NCBI RefSeq assembly: GCF_039631295.1
Contig: NZ_JBDIVE010000001.1
Coordinates: forward strand, 310,001 to 374,000
DNA from: Viridibacterium sediminicola
Lineage (GTDB): Bacteria; Pseudomonadota; Gammaproteobacteria; Burkholderiales; Rhodocyclaceae
Reading direction: 5' to 3'
Length of the DNA stretch: 64,000 nucleotides
Shown piece after piece: positions 44,831-52,676 of the stretch (its first letter is position 1; every line of letters begins with the position of its first letter). Position numbers and translations under genes: made by a program. The notes beneath the pieces were generated by a model that was given only the letters and a program-made list of their open reading frames with translations, searched no databases and was not told the origin of the DNA.

Positions 44831-45894
44831 GCGCGCCGACTTCCAGCATCGCAGCGATGAGCGTTTTCGAGCGTTATCTGAGCCTCTGGGTGCTGCTCTG
44901 CATCCTCGTCGGCATCGCACTCGGCCAGCTCTTCCCGGCGGCCTTCCAGGCCATCGGCGGGCTGGAAGTCGCACGGGTCAATGTGCCGGTCGGTCTGCTG
45001 ATCTGGGTGATGATCATCCCGATGCTGATCAAGATCGACTTTGCCGCGCTGCATCAGGTCAAGGCGCACTGGCGCGGCATCGGCATTACCCTGTTCGTGA
45101 ACTGGGCCGTCAAGCCTTTCTCGATGGCCTTGCTCGGCTGGATCTTCGTGCGCCACGTCTTCGCGCCCTGGCTGCCGGCCGACCAGCTCGACAGCTACAT
45201 CGCCGGCCTGATCCTGCTGGCCGCCGCGCCCTGCACGGCGATGGTCTTCGTGTGGAGCCGGCTGACCCAAGGCGACCCCTACTTCACGCTGTCGCAAGTG
45301 GCGCTCAACGACACCATCATGGTGTTCGCCTTCGCGCCCCTGGTTGGCCTGCTGCTGGGCATCTCGGCGATCAGCGTGCCATGGGCCACGCTGGTCAGTT
45401 CGGTGGCGCTCTACATCGTCATCCCGCTGCTGCTCGCCCAGTGGCTGCGCAAGCGCCTGCTGCGCGGCGGCCCCGCCCACTTCGAAGCGGTGCTCGCGCG
45501 CAGCGGACCGTGGTCGATCAGCGCCCTGCTGCTGACCCTGGTGCTGCTGTTCGCGTTTCAGGGCGAAGCCATCCTCAGCCAGCCGCTGGTCATCGCCATG
45601 CTGGCCGTGCCGATCCTGCTGCAAGTGGTGTTCAACGCCGGCCTGGCTTACTGGCTCAACCGCGCAGCGGGTGAGCAGCACCAGATCGCCTGCCCCTCGG
45701 CGCTGATCGGCGCCAGCAACTTCTTCGAGCTGGCGGTGGCGGCAGCGATCAGCTTGTTCGGCTTCCAGTCCGGCGCCGCGCTGGCCACCGTGGTCGGCGT
45801 GCTGATCGAAGTACCGCTGATGCTGGTCGTGGTGCGCTGTGTGCTACGCAGCCGCAGCTGGTATGAAGCGGGACGCCGCCAGCATGTTGTCTAG
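44827..45894 (+). CDS. acr3: ACR3-family arsenite efflux permease
   Basis: A 355-residue membrane protein with about ten helices and the ACR3 segments NVPVGLLIWVMIIPMLIKIDF, AAAPCTAMVFVWS (with the essential cysteine) and ACPSALIGASNFFELAVA. It exports As(III) using the proton-motive force and is the last gene of the operon. Confidence 0.95.
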   Translation: MSAPTSSIAAMSVFERYLSLWVLLCILVGIALGQLFPAAFQAIGGLEVARVNVPVGLLIWVMIIPMLIKIDFAALHQVKAHWRGIGITLFVNWAVKPFSMALLGWIFVRHVFAPWLPADQLDSYIAGLILLAAAPCTAMVFVWSRLTQGDPYFTLSQVALNDTIMVFAFAPLVGLLLGISAISVPWATLVSSVALYIVIPLLLAQWLRKRLLRGGPAHFEAVLARSGPWSISALLLTLVLLFAFQGEAILSQPLVIAMLAVPILLQVVFNAGLAYWLNRAAGEQHQIACPSALIGASNFFELAVAAAISLFGFQSGAALATVVGVLIEVPLMLVVVRCVLRSRSWYEAGRRQHVV

Positions 45895-46052
45895 CACAAA
45901 CGCTGCACTGCCCGATTCGCATACGCCACATGTCGGCGCCTCAATTCTGCAGGGCGAAACATATGTTATAAAAGCCGGATGAACGATCACTGAGCCAGAC
46001 GCGGTGCAAGGCGTCGTTCCTAGGCCTCTTATAACTGCCCGAGACGCTGCGT

Positions 46053-47663
46053 TTGAATATCCTCACCGAATTCCTTGCCAAGCTGCCCACCCCGCTGGAC
46101 TGGCCCTACTCACTGTTGTTCATTGCGCTGGCATTCCTGCTGATCCATGTGGCGCACAGCTTGTTTGCCGCCGCAGCGGTATCAATGGAACCCGGCGAGC
46201 GCAGCGCCAGCGCCGCACGTTATGGATCCGCCGTTGGATGCATGTGCTGGGCGCTGGACCTCGCCGGCCTGTTCCTCAACCCGCAGTTGCCCAAGCAGAT
46301 CACGCTGCACTACGTGCTGTTCGCCCTGATCGTGATGAACATCAGCACGCGCCTGACCATGCCTCCGCTGATCGCCACCCACTCACCCAGGCGGGTAGTA
46401 CTGCAAGCCTCACTGATCCTCGCTATCGGCATGACGCTCGGGCATCTGCTGCTGGCCTCATCCTTCGGCACGCTACCCAGTTCCCTGCAAACGCTACCGA
46501 CGCTGGGCGCCATCGCGCTGGCCACCGGGGTGTGCGCGGTGCTGTCCCTGCGCCACCGTAACGCACGCCTGCGTGCACAGACAGCCTCGCCAATCACCCT
46601 GCCGTTCTACGTCAAGCTGGCAGCGGCGTGCTGCATTCTCTATCTGCATACCTGCCTGGTCGCCATCACCGGTATCCAGGGCACACATCAAGACATCACC
46701 ACCAGCAGCCTGTTGTCGATTGCCGCCCTGCTGAGCCTGGCGGTCTACGTATCGCTTGATCATCTGATGCTGATGCGCCGGGACTGCGCACGCAACCAGC
46801 AGATGAACAGCTCGCTGGCGCTGATGCACACCATGCATCCCGAACCAAACTCGCACGCCCAGCAGCGCATTTCACTGATTGCCGAGCGCCTGCCCAGCCT
46901 GCTCAACGCGCAGAGCCTGCAGCTGCACTTCCAGCCGATCCAGTCGATCGGAGCAGGCGCCACATCGGTACGCCTCGAAGCCCTGCTACGCGTCCATACA
47001 CTGGATCTGGGCCGGGTCAGCCCGGAGAGTTTTTTCATCGCCTGCGACCGCATGCAGCTGGCCACACGTGCCGACCGCATCATCATCGAACAAGCGCTGA
47101 GCCTCTCGCGACCCTGGTCGGCGCATGCGCACTGCAAGGGCATCTCGGTCAACGTCGGGCCGCAAACCCTGCTCGAAGCCTGCTTTGCCGACTGGCTGGC
47201 GAGCCGCTACGAGCGTAACGACTGGCCGACCGACTGGCTGCAGCTGGAACTCACCGAGCACGCCATGATCGCCAAGCCCAAGGCCATCGCCAGCGCCATC
47301 CAGCGCCTCGCCGCGCAGGGTGTGCCGGTGGTGATGGATGACTTCGGCGCCGGCTATTCCTCGCTGGGCCTGCTCGTCGAACTGCCGATCACCGGCATCA
47401 AATGCGACCGCGCCTTCGTCAGCACCTTGCAGCAAGACCCGGCACGCCAGGCGCTGCTGCAGCACATCTGCAACATGGCGCATGCGCTGGAGCTCTCGGT
47501 GACGGTTGAAGGCGTGGAGACGGAACACGATCTGGCGCTGATCCGCAGCCTGGGCGCCGATGCGATCCAGGGCTATGTGCTGGCCAAACCGATGTCTTCC
47601 GCCGACATGGACCTCTGGCTGTCGCACTCACCCCGGCAGGCCCTTACTTGGGCGGCCGCCTGA
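46053..47663 (+). CDS. Membrane-anchored EAL phosphodiesterase with uncharacterised multi-helix sensor
   Basis: A 536-residue protein starting at TTG. The N-terminal half (about 15-245) holds about seven membrane helices and no domain I can name (it shows HVAHSLFAA but not an MHYT motif). The C-terminal EAL domain (about 285-525) keeps LEALLRV, LTEHAM, MDDFGAGYSSL, CDRAFV and VEGVE, so it is probably active against c-di-GMP. TTG is chosen because the first in-frame ATG would delete the first helix; GAGACG is a weak ribosome binding site. No GGDEF domain is present. Confidence 0.88.
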   Translation: MNILTEFLAKLPTPLDWPYSLLFIALAFLLIHVAHSLFAAAAVSMEPGERSASAARYGSAVGCMCWALDLAGLFLNPQLPKQITLHYVLFALIVMNISTRLTMPPLIATHSPRRVVLQASLILAIGMTLGHLLLASSFGTLPSSLQTLPTLGAIALATGVCAVLSLRHRNARLRAQTASPITLPFYVKLAAACCILYLHTCLVAITGIQGTHQDITTSSLLSIAALLSLAVYVSLDHLMLMRRDCARNQQMNSSLALMHTMHPEPNSHAQQRISLIAERLPSLLNAQSLQLHFQPIQSIGAGATSVRLEALLRVHTLDLGRVSPESFFIACDRMQLATRADRIIIEQALSLSRPWSAHAHCKGISVNVGPQTLLEACFADWLASRYERNDWPTDWLQLELTEHAMIAKPKAIASAIQRLAAQGVPVVMDDFGAGYSSLGLLVELPITGIKCDRAFVSTLQQDPARQALLQHICNMAHALELSVTVEGVETEHDLALIRSLGADAIQGYVLAKPMSSADMDLWLSHSPRQALTWAAA

Positions 47664-47666
47664 GGC

Positions 47667-48146
47667 TCAAAAGCACTTCTGCAGGAACACCGCCTGCCCC
47701 ACTGCCGGGTCCAGCGCGTAGCCAACGAAGCCGAAACGGCGGTACGCCGCCTGCGCCGCCGTATTACCGCTGAGCACTTCCAGCGTCAGCTTGCAGCAGC
47801 CGCGCTCACGCGCCAGCGTCTCGGCCGCCGCCAGCAGGCGATGACTGATGCCCTGGCCGCGCCAGTCGCGATGCACCACGATGTCATGCACATTGAGCAG
47901 CGGGCGCGCAGCAAACGTCGAAAAGCCCTCGAAGCAATTGATCAGGCCCACCGGCGTAGCGCCAGCCAGCGCCAGAAAAGCGAAGTAGTCGCTGCGCGCG
48001 CGCAGCGCCGCCGGCAGACGCGCCATCGCCTCGGCAGACAAGGGCGCACCGCCACCCATCGGATCGCGCGCGTAGTGGTCGAGCAGACTCAGCAGCGCCG
48101 CTTCATGCGCCGGCTGCTGCAGCGCGAGGGAAAGAATCTGGATCAT
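47667..48146 (-). CDS. GNAT family N-acetyltransferase
   Basis: A 159-residue acetyltransferase with the acetyl-CoA loop VVHRDWRGQGISHRLL and the C-terminal ERGCCKLTLEVLSGNTAAQAAYRRFGF. The substrate is unknown. The frame extends upstream to 48239 but ATG 48146 begins at the domain. It converges on the EAL gene with 3 bp between the stops. Confidence 0.9.
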   Translation of the reverse strand: MIQILSLALQQPAHEAALLSLLDHYARDPMGGGAPLSAEAMARLPAALRARSDYFAFLALAGATPVGLINCFEGFSTFAARPLLNVHDIVVHRDWRGQGISHRLLAAAETLARERGCCKLTLEVLSGNTAAQAAYRRFGFVGYALDPAVGQAVFLQKCF

Positions 48147-48263
48147 GCCCGCATTGTAAAACGCCGCCACCAGGCGCGGAAAACCACGCCGGCACGCCGC
48201 GCAGCAGCGAGCAGGCACGCCTTGGACCAGATCAAACAAGCGGCGCGCCAGCCACGGCTTGGT

Positions 48264-48292
48264 TTGACATTCGCCGCCCCAAGCGCTAACTT
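48264..48292 (+). promoter_or_regulatory. metX promoter
   Basis: TTGACA (48264-48269), a 17-bp spacer, and TAACTT (48287-48292). The predicted start is near 48299, exactly the 5' side of the SAM-II aptamer. Confidence 0.7.
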
Positions 48293-48296
48293 GGGC

Positions 48297-48352
48297 CTGC
48301 GCCCATTTGACTCAGCTTGCTGGCGCTTTATAAATCAGGCTAAAGCGAGCGG
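48297..48352 (+). ncRNA. SAM-II riboswitch
   Basis: The conserved blocks of SAM-II occur in order with the family's spacing: ATTTGAC (48305), TTGC (48317), GCGC (48323), ATAAAT (48330) and GCTAAA (48339). The stem GCGCC (48299-48303) pairs with GGCGC (48322-48326). The pseudoknot GCTTGCT (48315-48321) pairs with AGCGAGC (48344-48350), with one G-U. SAM-II binds S-adenosylmethionine and lowers expression of methionine genes, which fits metX downstream. Confidence 0.88.
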
Positions 48353-48368
48353 GAGCAGTCGATACAGC

Positions 48369-48405
48369 AGCCCGGTCGCGCAGCCGCCGACTGGGCTTTT
48401 GTTTT
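48369..48405 (+). terminator. Leader terminator between SAM-II riboswitch and metX
   Basis: A 10-bp stem (AGCCCGGTCG / CGACTGGGCT, one G-U) with a 9-nt loop is followed by TTTGTTTTT, ending 9 bp before the metX ATG. CAGTCG at 48356-48361 is complementary to CGACTG in the 3' arm, a possible antiterminator. Confidence 0.75.
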
Positions 48406-48413
48406 TCCGGATC

Positions 48414-49556
48414 ATGAACGCAACCACTGCTTCTCCTGCGGGCACTGTTGGTATCGTCGCCCCGCAGCGCGCGCAATTCGACACGCCGCTGGCCCTGCGC
48501 AGCGGCGGCAGCTTGCCCGCCTACCAACTCGTCTTTGAGACCTACGGCACGCTCAATGCCGACGCCAGCAATGCCGTGCTGGTCTGCCATGCGCTGTCGG
48601 GCTCGCACCACGTCGCCGGCGTCTATGCCGATCAGCCCAAGAGCCGTGGCTGGTGGGACAACCTCGTCGGCCCCGGCAAACCGCTCGATACCCACAAATT
48701 CTTCGTCATCGGCGTCAACAACCTCGGCGGCTGTTACGGCAGCACCGGGCCGATGTCAATCAACCCGGCGACTGGCAAGCCCTGGGGCTCGGCCTTCCCC
48801 TTCGTCACCGTCGAAGACTGGGTCGATTCGCAAGCGCGCCTGGCCGACCAGCTCGGCATCCGCCAGTTCGCCGCCGTGCTCGGCGGCAGCCTCGGCGGCA
48901 TGCAGGCGCTGGACTGGACCCTGCGCTACCCGGATCGCGTACGTCACGGCATGGTCATCGCCGCCGCGCCCAAGCTGTCGACCGAGAACATCGCCTTCAA
49001 CGAAGTCGCCCGTCAGGCGATCCTCAGCGATCCGCAATTTCACGGCGGCGACTACTATGAACATGGCATCGTGCCAACCAATGGCCTGCGCCTAGCGCGC
49101 ATGCTCGGCCACATCACCTATCTGTCAGACGACGCGATGGGCGAGAAATTCGGCCGCCGCCTGCGCCACGGCGAGCACAAGTTCCACTTCGACGTGGACT
49201 TCGAGATCGAATCCTATCTGCATTACCAGGGCGACAAATTCGCCGGCTTCTTCGACGCCAACACCTACCTGCTGACCACCAAAGCGCTCGACTACTTCGA
49301 CCCGGCCTACAGCTTCGACGGCGACCTGCGCGCCGCCTTCGCACGCGCCAAGGCCAAGTTCTTCATCGCCTCCTTCACCACCGACTGGCGCTTCTCGCCA
49401 GCGCGCTCGCGCGAACTGGTATTCGCCCTGCTGCACAACGGTCTGGACGTCAGCTATGCCGAACTCGAAAGCACCGCCGGCCACGACTCCTTCCTGCTCG
49501 ACGACCCGCACTACCACGCGGCGATGCGCGCCTACTTCGCCGACATCGAGGTCTGA
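48414..49556 (+). CDS. metX: Homoserine O-acyltransferase (MetX/MetXS)
   Basis: A 380-residue alpha/beta-hydrolase-fold enzyme that activates homoserine for methionine synthesis. The nucleophile is S159 (GGSLGGMQALDW). HALSGSHHVAG and the late aspartate and histidine (ESTAGHDSFLLD) complete the site. Betaproteobacterial members next to metW are often succinyl-specific (MetXS), so acetyl versus succinyl use is open. It is controlled by the SAM-II leader. metW follows 3 bp later. Confidence 0.95.
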   Translation: MNATTASPAGTVGIVAPQRAQFDTPLALRSGGSLPAYQLVFETYGTLNADASNAVLVCHALSGSHHVAGVYADQPKSRGWWDNLVGPGKPLDTHKFFVIGVNNLGGCYGSTGPMSINPATGKPWGSAFPFVTVEDWVDSQARLADQLGIRQFAAVLGGSLGGMQALDWTLRYPDRVRHGMVIAAAPKLSTENIAFNEVARQAILSDPQFHGGDYYEHGIVPTNGLRLARMLGHITYLSDDAMGEKFGRRLRHGEHKFHFDVDFEIESYLHYQGDKFAGFFDANTYLLTTKALDYFDPAYSFDGDLRAAFARAKAKFFIASFTTDWRFSPARSRELVFALLHNGLDVSYAELESTAGHDSFLLDDPHYHAAMRAYFADIEV

Positions 49557-49559
49557 ACC

Positions 49560-50159
49560 ATGGTGAACCTGACCCACGACAGCCGCTTCGACTACAACAT
49601 CATCACCCGCTGGATCAGCGCCGGCGAGCGCGTGCTCGACCTCGGCTGCGGCGACGGCCAGCTGCTCGCCCACCTCGCCAGCGAGCGCCAGGTCAAAGGC
49701 TATGGCATCGAACGCGACGTGCAACACGTTATCAACTGCATCGCCAATGGCATCAACGTGCTGCAGATCGACCTCGAACAAGGCCTCGCCGGCTTCGAAG
49801 ACGCGCAGTTCGACCACGTCATCATGAGCCTCTCGCTGCAGGCCGTGCACAATACCGATGGCATCCTCAGCGAAATGCTGCGCGTCGGCCGCGAAGCCGT
49901 CGTCAGCTTCCCCAACTTCGGCTACTGGCGCCACCGCGTCTCGATTGCCGAAGGCCACATGCCGGTCTCCGACATCCTGCCCTACGAGTGGTACAACACC
50001 CCCAACGTCCGCTTCTTCACCATGGCCGACTTCGAACTGCTATGCCAGAAACGCGGCATCAAAGTCCTCGAACGCGTCGCCTTCGACGAAGACCGCGAAA
50101 TCACCACCGACCCGAACAACTACGCGAGCGTGGCGATTTATCGGCTGGGGCGGGGTTGA
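49560..50159 (+). CDS. metW: Methionine biosynthesis protein MetW
   Basis: A 199-residue SAM-methyltransferase-like protein (VLDLGCGDGQLLAHL, FDHVIMSLSLQAV, VVSFPNFGYWRHR). MetW is required with MetX in many proteobacteria. Its last residues (NNYASVAIYRLGRG) are found again, codon for codon similar, at 51601-51645 in the accessory region. Confidence 0.96.
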   Translation: MVNLTHDSRFDYNIITRWISAGERVLDLGCGDGQLLAHLASERQVKGYGIERDVQHVINCIANGINVLQIDLEQGLAGFEDAQFDHVIMSLSLQAVHNTDGILSEMLRVGREAVVSFPNFGYWRHRVSIAEGHMPVSDILPYEWYNTPNVRFFTMADFELLCQKRGIKVLERVAFDEDREITTDPNNYASVAIYRLGRG

Positions 50160-50258
50160 ACGCGCATCAGCATGAGCGCCGTAAAATTCGACGACCTGCT
50201 CAGCGGCTTTGAATTCTCCAGCGCAGACGGAGGCGAGGAATACTGCGCCTACGTGTGC
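50115..50258 (+). repeat. Intact copy of the duplicated metW/UPF0158 junction
   Basis: This stretch (end of metW, spacer, start of the UPF0158 gene) is repeated in degraded form at 51601-51741. The first 80 bp are nearly identical; the second half has diverged. Confidence 0.85.
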
Positions 50259-50618
50259 CGAGCAAGCGGCAAAATCTGGCTCGAATCAGACCCTCTGCTG
50301 GGAGACGATTTCGGCGATGAGCTCAATGATCAAGCACTGCCCGAAGACCTTCACGATACCGCGCTTTACGTCCCCATTCCACATAAACGCGAGCTTGATC
50401 TTGGCCGAGCGCTGGTGATGCGTTTTGTCGCTGAGAAGCTCCCCGCGCAATCTGCTGCGGTCCGCGCCCTGTTCCAGAAACGCGGCGCCTACTCAGCCTT
50501 CAAATCACTGCTTGAACGGCACCACGCACTACAAACCTGGTTCGACTACGAAAAGGCAGAAACAGAATTGGCATTGCGCAACTGGTGCATGGAGAACGAC
50601 ATACCACTGTCAGACTGA
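50172..50618 (+). CDS. UPF0158 family protein
   Basis: A 148-residue acidic protein beginning MSAVKFDDLLSGFEF, with the UPF0158 features (EYCAYVCRASGKIWLES, LYVPIPHKRELDLGRALVMRFV, LERHHALQTWFDYE). Function unknown. It starts 12 bp after metW. A truncated paralogue of its first 30 codons lies at 51657. Confidence 0.82.
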   Translation: MSAVKFDDLLSGFEFSSADGGEEYCAYVCRASGKIWLESDPLLGDDFGDELNDQALPEDLHDTALYVPIPHKRELDLGRALVMRFVAEKLPAQSAAVRALFQKRGAYSAFKSLLERHHALQTWFDYEKAETELALRNWCMENDIPLSD

Positions 50619-50973
50619 TCACGGCCTGCCCGCGACGCCTGCGCAGGTTCTCCGCAAAGGCTTGCTCCAGGTGAATCAGTTCGGGCTGAGGCGGGAAATA
50701 GCTTCAGTGCTGCCGAGTGGAAAGGGCAATTTGAGTCGCCCTGATCGTCTGCGTAGCGCATCGCGTTGTAGCGCCCTCTCTCTCACCCCGGATACTGAAC
50801 CCTCGCGCGCTAAGTTGGCTGCAAGGCGCTTCATGTGATTTTCCTGCGCGTAGGCGCGGCGTTCAACGCGCCTACAACCGGCAAGTCGAAGAAGACCGTC
50901 ATGCGCATGTAAAGCCTCGTGTCTTGTCCCAAGACGCACTCCCGAAGCAGCGTCTGCCCAAATCGGTCAATCT
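50619..50973. other. Gene-free decayed segment after UPF0158
   Basis: 355 bp with no supported gene. It includes a 22-bp sequence (50649-50670) found again perfectly at 51745-51766 and a looser match at 50704-50740 to 51763-51797. It also contains the hairpin at 50850. Confidence 0.7.
50850..50875. repeat. REP-like hairpin
   Basis: Perfect 9-bp arms GTAGGCGCG / CGCGCCTAC around an 8-base loop with no T run. It looks like a dispersed extragenic palindrome rather than a terminator; other copies could not be checked. Confidence 0.5.
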
Positions 50974-51261
50974 TCAGCGATACACCTCGCGGCGGTGACC
51001 GACCTCAATGACGAGAATGAGCAGCCTGCCGTCCTGAATCTCGCACAGGATGCGGTAATCCCCCACCCGGTAGCGCCAGTATTCGCCCAGTTGCGGCCCG
51101 GTGAGCGCCTTTCCGGTGCTGCGCGGGTCTTCCAGCGTGGCAAGACGCTGGCGCAAAAAATTCGTGATGCGCTTTGCCTCAGCTTTATCCAGTTTGCCGA
51201 GCTGTTTGACGGCGCTTGCCGTCAGCTCAATCTGCCAGACCAAGCTGGCGCTCCGCGTCAT
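50974..51261 (-). CDS. relE: RelE-family toxin
   Basis: A 95-residue ribosome-dependent mRNA interferase. RelE motifs: LVWQIELTASAVKQLGKLDKAEA, EYWRYRVGDYRILCEI and VIEVGHRREVYR, where the GHRREVY end is diagnostic. ATG 51261 lies inside the antitoxin gene (35-bp overlap); a TTG at 51243 is the alternative. Downstream of relB, as usual. Confidence 0.92.
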   Translation of the reverse strand: MTRSASLVWQIELTASAVKQLGKLDKAEAKRITNFLRQRLATLEDPRSTGKALTGPQLGEYWRYRVGDYRILCEIQDGRLLILVIEVGHRREVYR

Positions 51262-51454
51262 CCAGGCTCATGACAGGCTCTTCCCCCTTGCGCACACGCT
51301 CCATAGTGGCCGCAGCAAGGTAAAAATCCTCCAAGTCTTCCAGCCCCCGTGCGACCAGCTCGCGCAGGTAAAACGCTTTGGTACGGCCAGTCTGGCTGGC
51401 GAGATAGTCCAGCCTTTGTTCGGTGGCGGGGTCGAGGCGGATGGAGGTGGCCAT
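51227..51454 (-). CDS. relB: RelB/StbD-type ribbon-helix-helix antitoxin
   Basis: A 75-residue antitoxin: the N-terminal strand-helix-helix ATSIRLDPATEQRLDYLASQTGRTKAFYLRELVARGLEDLED binds DNA, and the C-terminal acidic helix (SLDDAERQLGL) should wrap the toxin. Three tandem 9-bp repeats lie 21 bp upstream, probably its operator. Confidence 0.92.
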   Translation of the reverse strand: MATSIRLDPATEQRLDYLASQTGRTKAFYLRELVARGLEDLEDFYLAAATMERVRKGEEPVMSLDDAERQLGLAD

Positions 51455-51475
51455 GGTTTTGCTCCGTATGGATAC

Positions 51476-51502
51476 GTGTATTCAGTGTATTCAGTGTATT
51501 CA
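51476..51502 (-). promoter_or_regulatory. Three tandem 9-bp repeats upstream of relBE
   Basis: GTGTATTCA is repeated three times without a gap or mismatch (TGAATACAC on the coding strand), directly before the relB start region. Ribbon-helix-helix antitoxins bind repeated short sites cooperatively; this is the likely operator. Confidence 0.65.
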
Positions 51503-51600
51503 CACAGAGCAAGGAGCTGTCACGCCAAGCCGTGCTTTCCGCAGCGGTGGATGTGTAAAACCGCAGATCAGCCCTCCACCACCATGCCACCACCGCCCCC

Positions 51601-51797
51601 AACAACTATGCGAGCGTGGCGATTTATCGCTTGGGGCGGGGCTGAGGTGCATCAGCATGAGCGCCGTAAAATTCGACCATCCACGCAATGGATTCCTATT
51701 TCCCAACGGTGTTTGCGATGAATACTGCGCCAGCGTGTTTCCGCTCTCCGCAAAGGCTTGCTCCAGTGCTGCAGGACGGCAAGGGCCATTGACTCAC
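51601..51797 (+). repeat. Degraded second copy of the metW/UPF0158 junction
   Basis: It matches 50115-50258, then a 22-bp exact match to 50649-50670, then a looser match to 50704-50740. So it retains order but has lost about 390 bp of the UPF0158 gene and about 35 bp further on. Confidence 0.85.
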
Positions 51798-51812
51798 GCG
51801 CTTCGGGCATAG
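51657..51812 (+). pseudogene. Truncated UPF0158 pseudogene
   Basis: It opens with MSAVKFD like the intact gene at 50172, keeps DEYCAS where the intact gene has EEYCAY, then runs into what was downstream sequence and ends after 51 codons. The preceding 15 codons and stop are the MetW C-terminus. Not expected to be functional. Confidence 0.8.
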
Positions 51813-51860
51813 TCGGACTGCTATGATGCAGCGTAAAGGACCGTATTGAAGGAGCCCACG

Positions 51861-52106
51861 ATGAGCCTGCCCGTGCAAACACTGTTGGCCGAAGCCCAGC
51901 ACCTGCCGCGCCATGAGCTTGACGAGCTGATTTCCGGCCTGCTCGCGCGACGCGATGCGGATGACACACCGGAAGCCGTTGCGGCAGCGTGGGACGAAGA
52001 GATTGCCCGCCGACTCACTGAAATTGATCGCGGTGAGGTGGAGTGGATTCCCGGCGAACAGGTTTTCGCCGAGATCAACGGACTGCTAGGCAAAGCCGGC
52101 AAATGA
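51861..52106 (+). CDS. Addiction module component (antitoxin-like)
   Basis: An 81-residue acidic helical protein of the short addiction-module family (LLAEAQHLPRHELDELISGLLARRD, AAAWDEEIARRLTEIDRGEVEWIPGEQVFAEI). GGAG lies well placed before ATG 51861. It overlaps the RelE/ParE toxin gene by ATGA. Confidence 0.88.
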   Translation: MSLPVQTLLAEAQHLPRHELDELISGLLARRDADDTPEAVAAAWDEEIARRLTEIDRGEVEWIPGEQVFAEINGLLGKAGK

Positions 52107-52393
52107 TCCGCTGGCATCCCCGCGCACGCGAAGAGTTCCGGGAAGCCATCGACTACCTGATCACAGAAGCCAGCCAGGCCATCGCCGGGGATTTCGCGGC
52201 GTGTGTGCAAGCGAGCTTACAACTTATCGAACGCCATCCCTCCATCGGCACGCCCCTCGCAGGCAAGGCACGGCGCCTCACCGTGCGCCACTTTACTTAC
52301 GCCTTGATCTACCGCGTGCATGACGATGGCCTCCAGATTGTGGCACTAGCCCACCAACACCGCCGCCCGGGATATTGGGCGAAGCGGCGTTGA
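52103..52393 (+). CDS. RelE/ParE-family toxin
   Basis: A 96-residue protein with the ParE/RelE fold pattern: IRWHPRAREEFREAIDYLI, LQLIERHPSIGTPL, RHFTYALIYRVHDDGLQIVALAHQHRRPGYW. The late residues AHQHRRPGYW fit the ParE-like branch. Coupled to the antitoxin upstream. Confidence 0.9.
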   Translation: MIRWHPRAREEFREAIDYLITEASQAIAGDFAACVQASLQLIERHPSIGTPLAGKARRLTVRHFTYALIYRVHDDGLQIVALAHQHRRPGYWAKRR

Positions 52394-52433
52394 TTCGCTA
52401 CGATGAAATCCGTGTCTCTGCAAAGGATCACTC

Positions 52434-52676
52434 ATGCCCGCCCCCCATCTTGAAGCCATCGAAACGACGCTCATGCAGCTCCCGCATCAGGATCGTGTGC
52501 ATCTGGCCGAACGCCTGCTCGCCAGTCTCGACGAAGAAGATGAAATTCTCGCCGAGTGGGCTGCTGAGGCAGAGCACCGCGCCGATGCTTACGAGCGTGG
52601 CGAAGTGGAAGCGATCAGCCTTGAAGATGCGATGGCCCAACTACGCGCCGGACAGTCCGGAAACGCTGCGGCATGA
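52434..52676 (+). CDS. Orphan addiction module component
   Basis: An 80-residue protein of the same short family as the gene at 51861 (LPHQDRVHLAERLLASLDEEDEILAEWAAEAEHRADAYERGEVEAISLEDAMAQL). No toxin gene follows; the next 500 bp are gene-free, so its partner has been lost or it acts on the toxin 40 bp upstream. Confidence 0.82.
   Translation: MPAPHLEAIETTLMQLPHQDRVHLAERLLASLDEEDEILAEWAAEAEHRADAYERGEVEAISLEDAMAQLRAGQSGNAAA

Noticed and set aside
50850..50875. Terminator for the UPF0158 gene
   Set aside because: Good stem but no T run on either side and over 230 bp from the stop; listed as a REP-like repeat instead.
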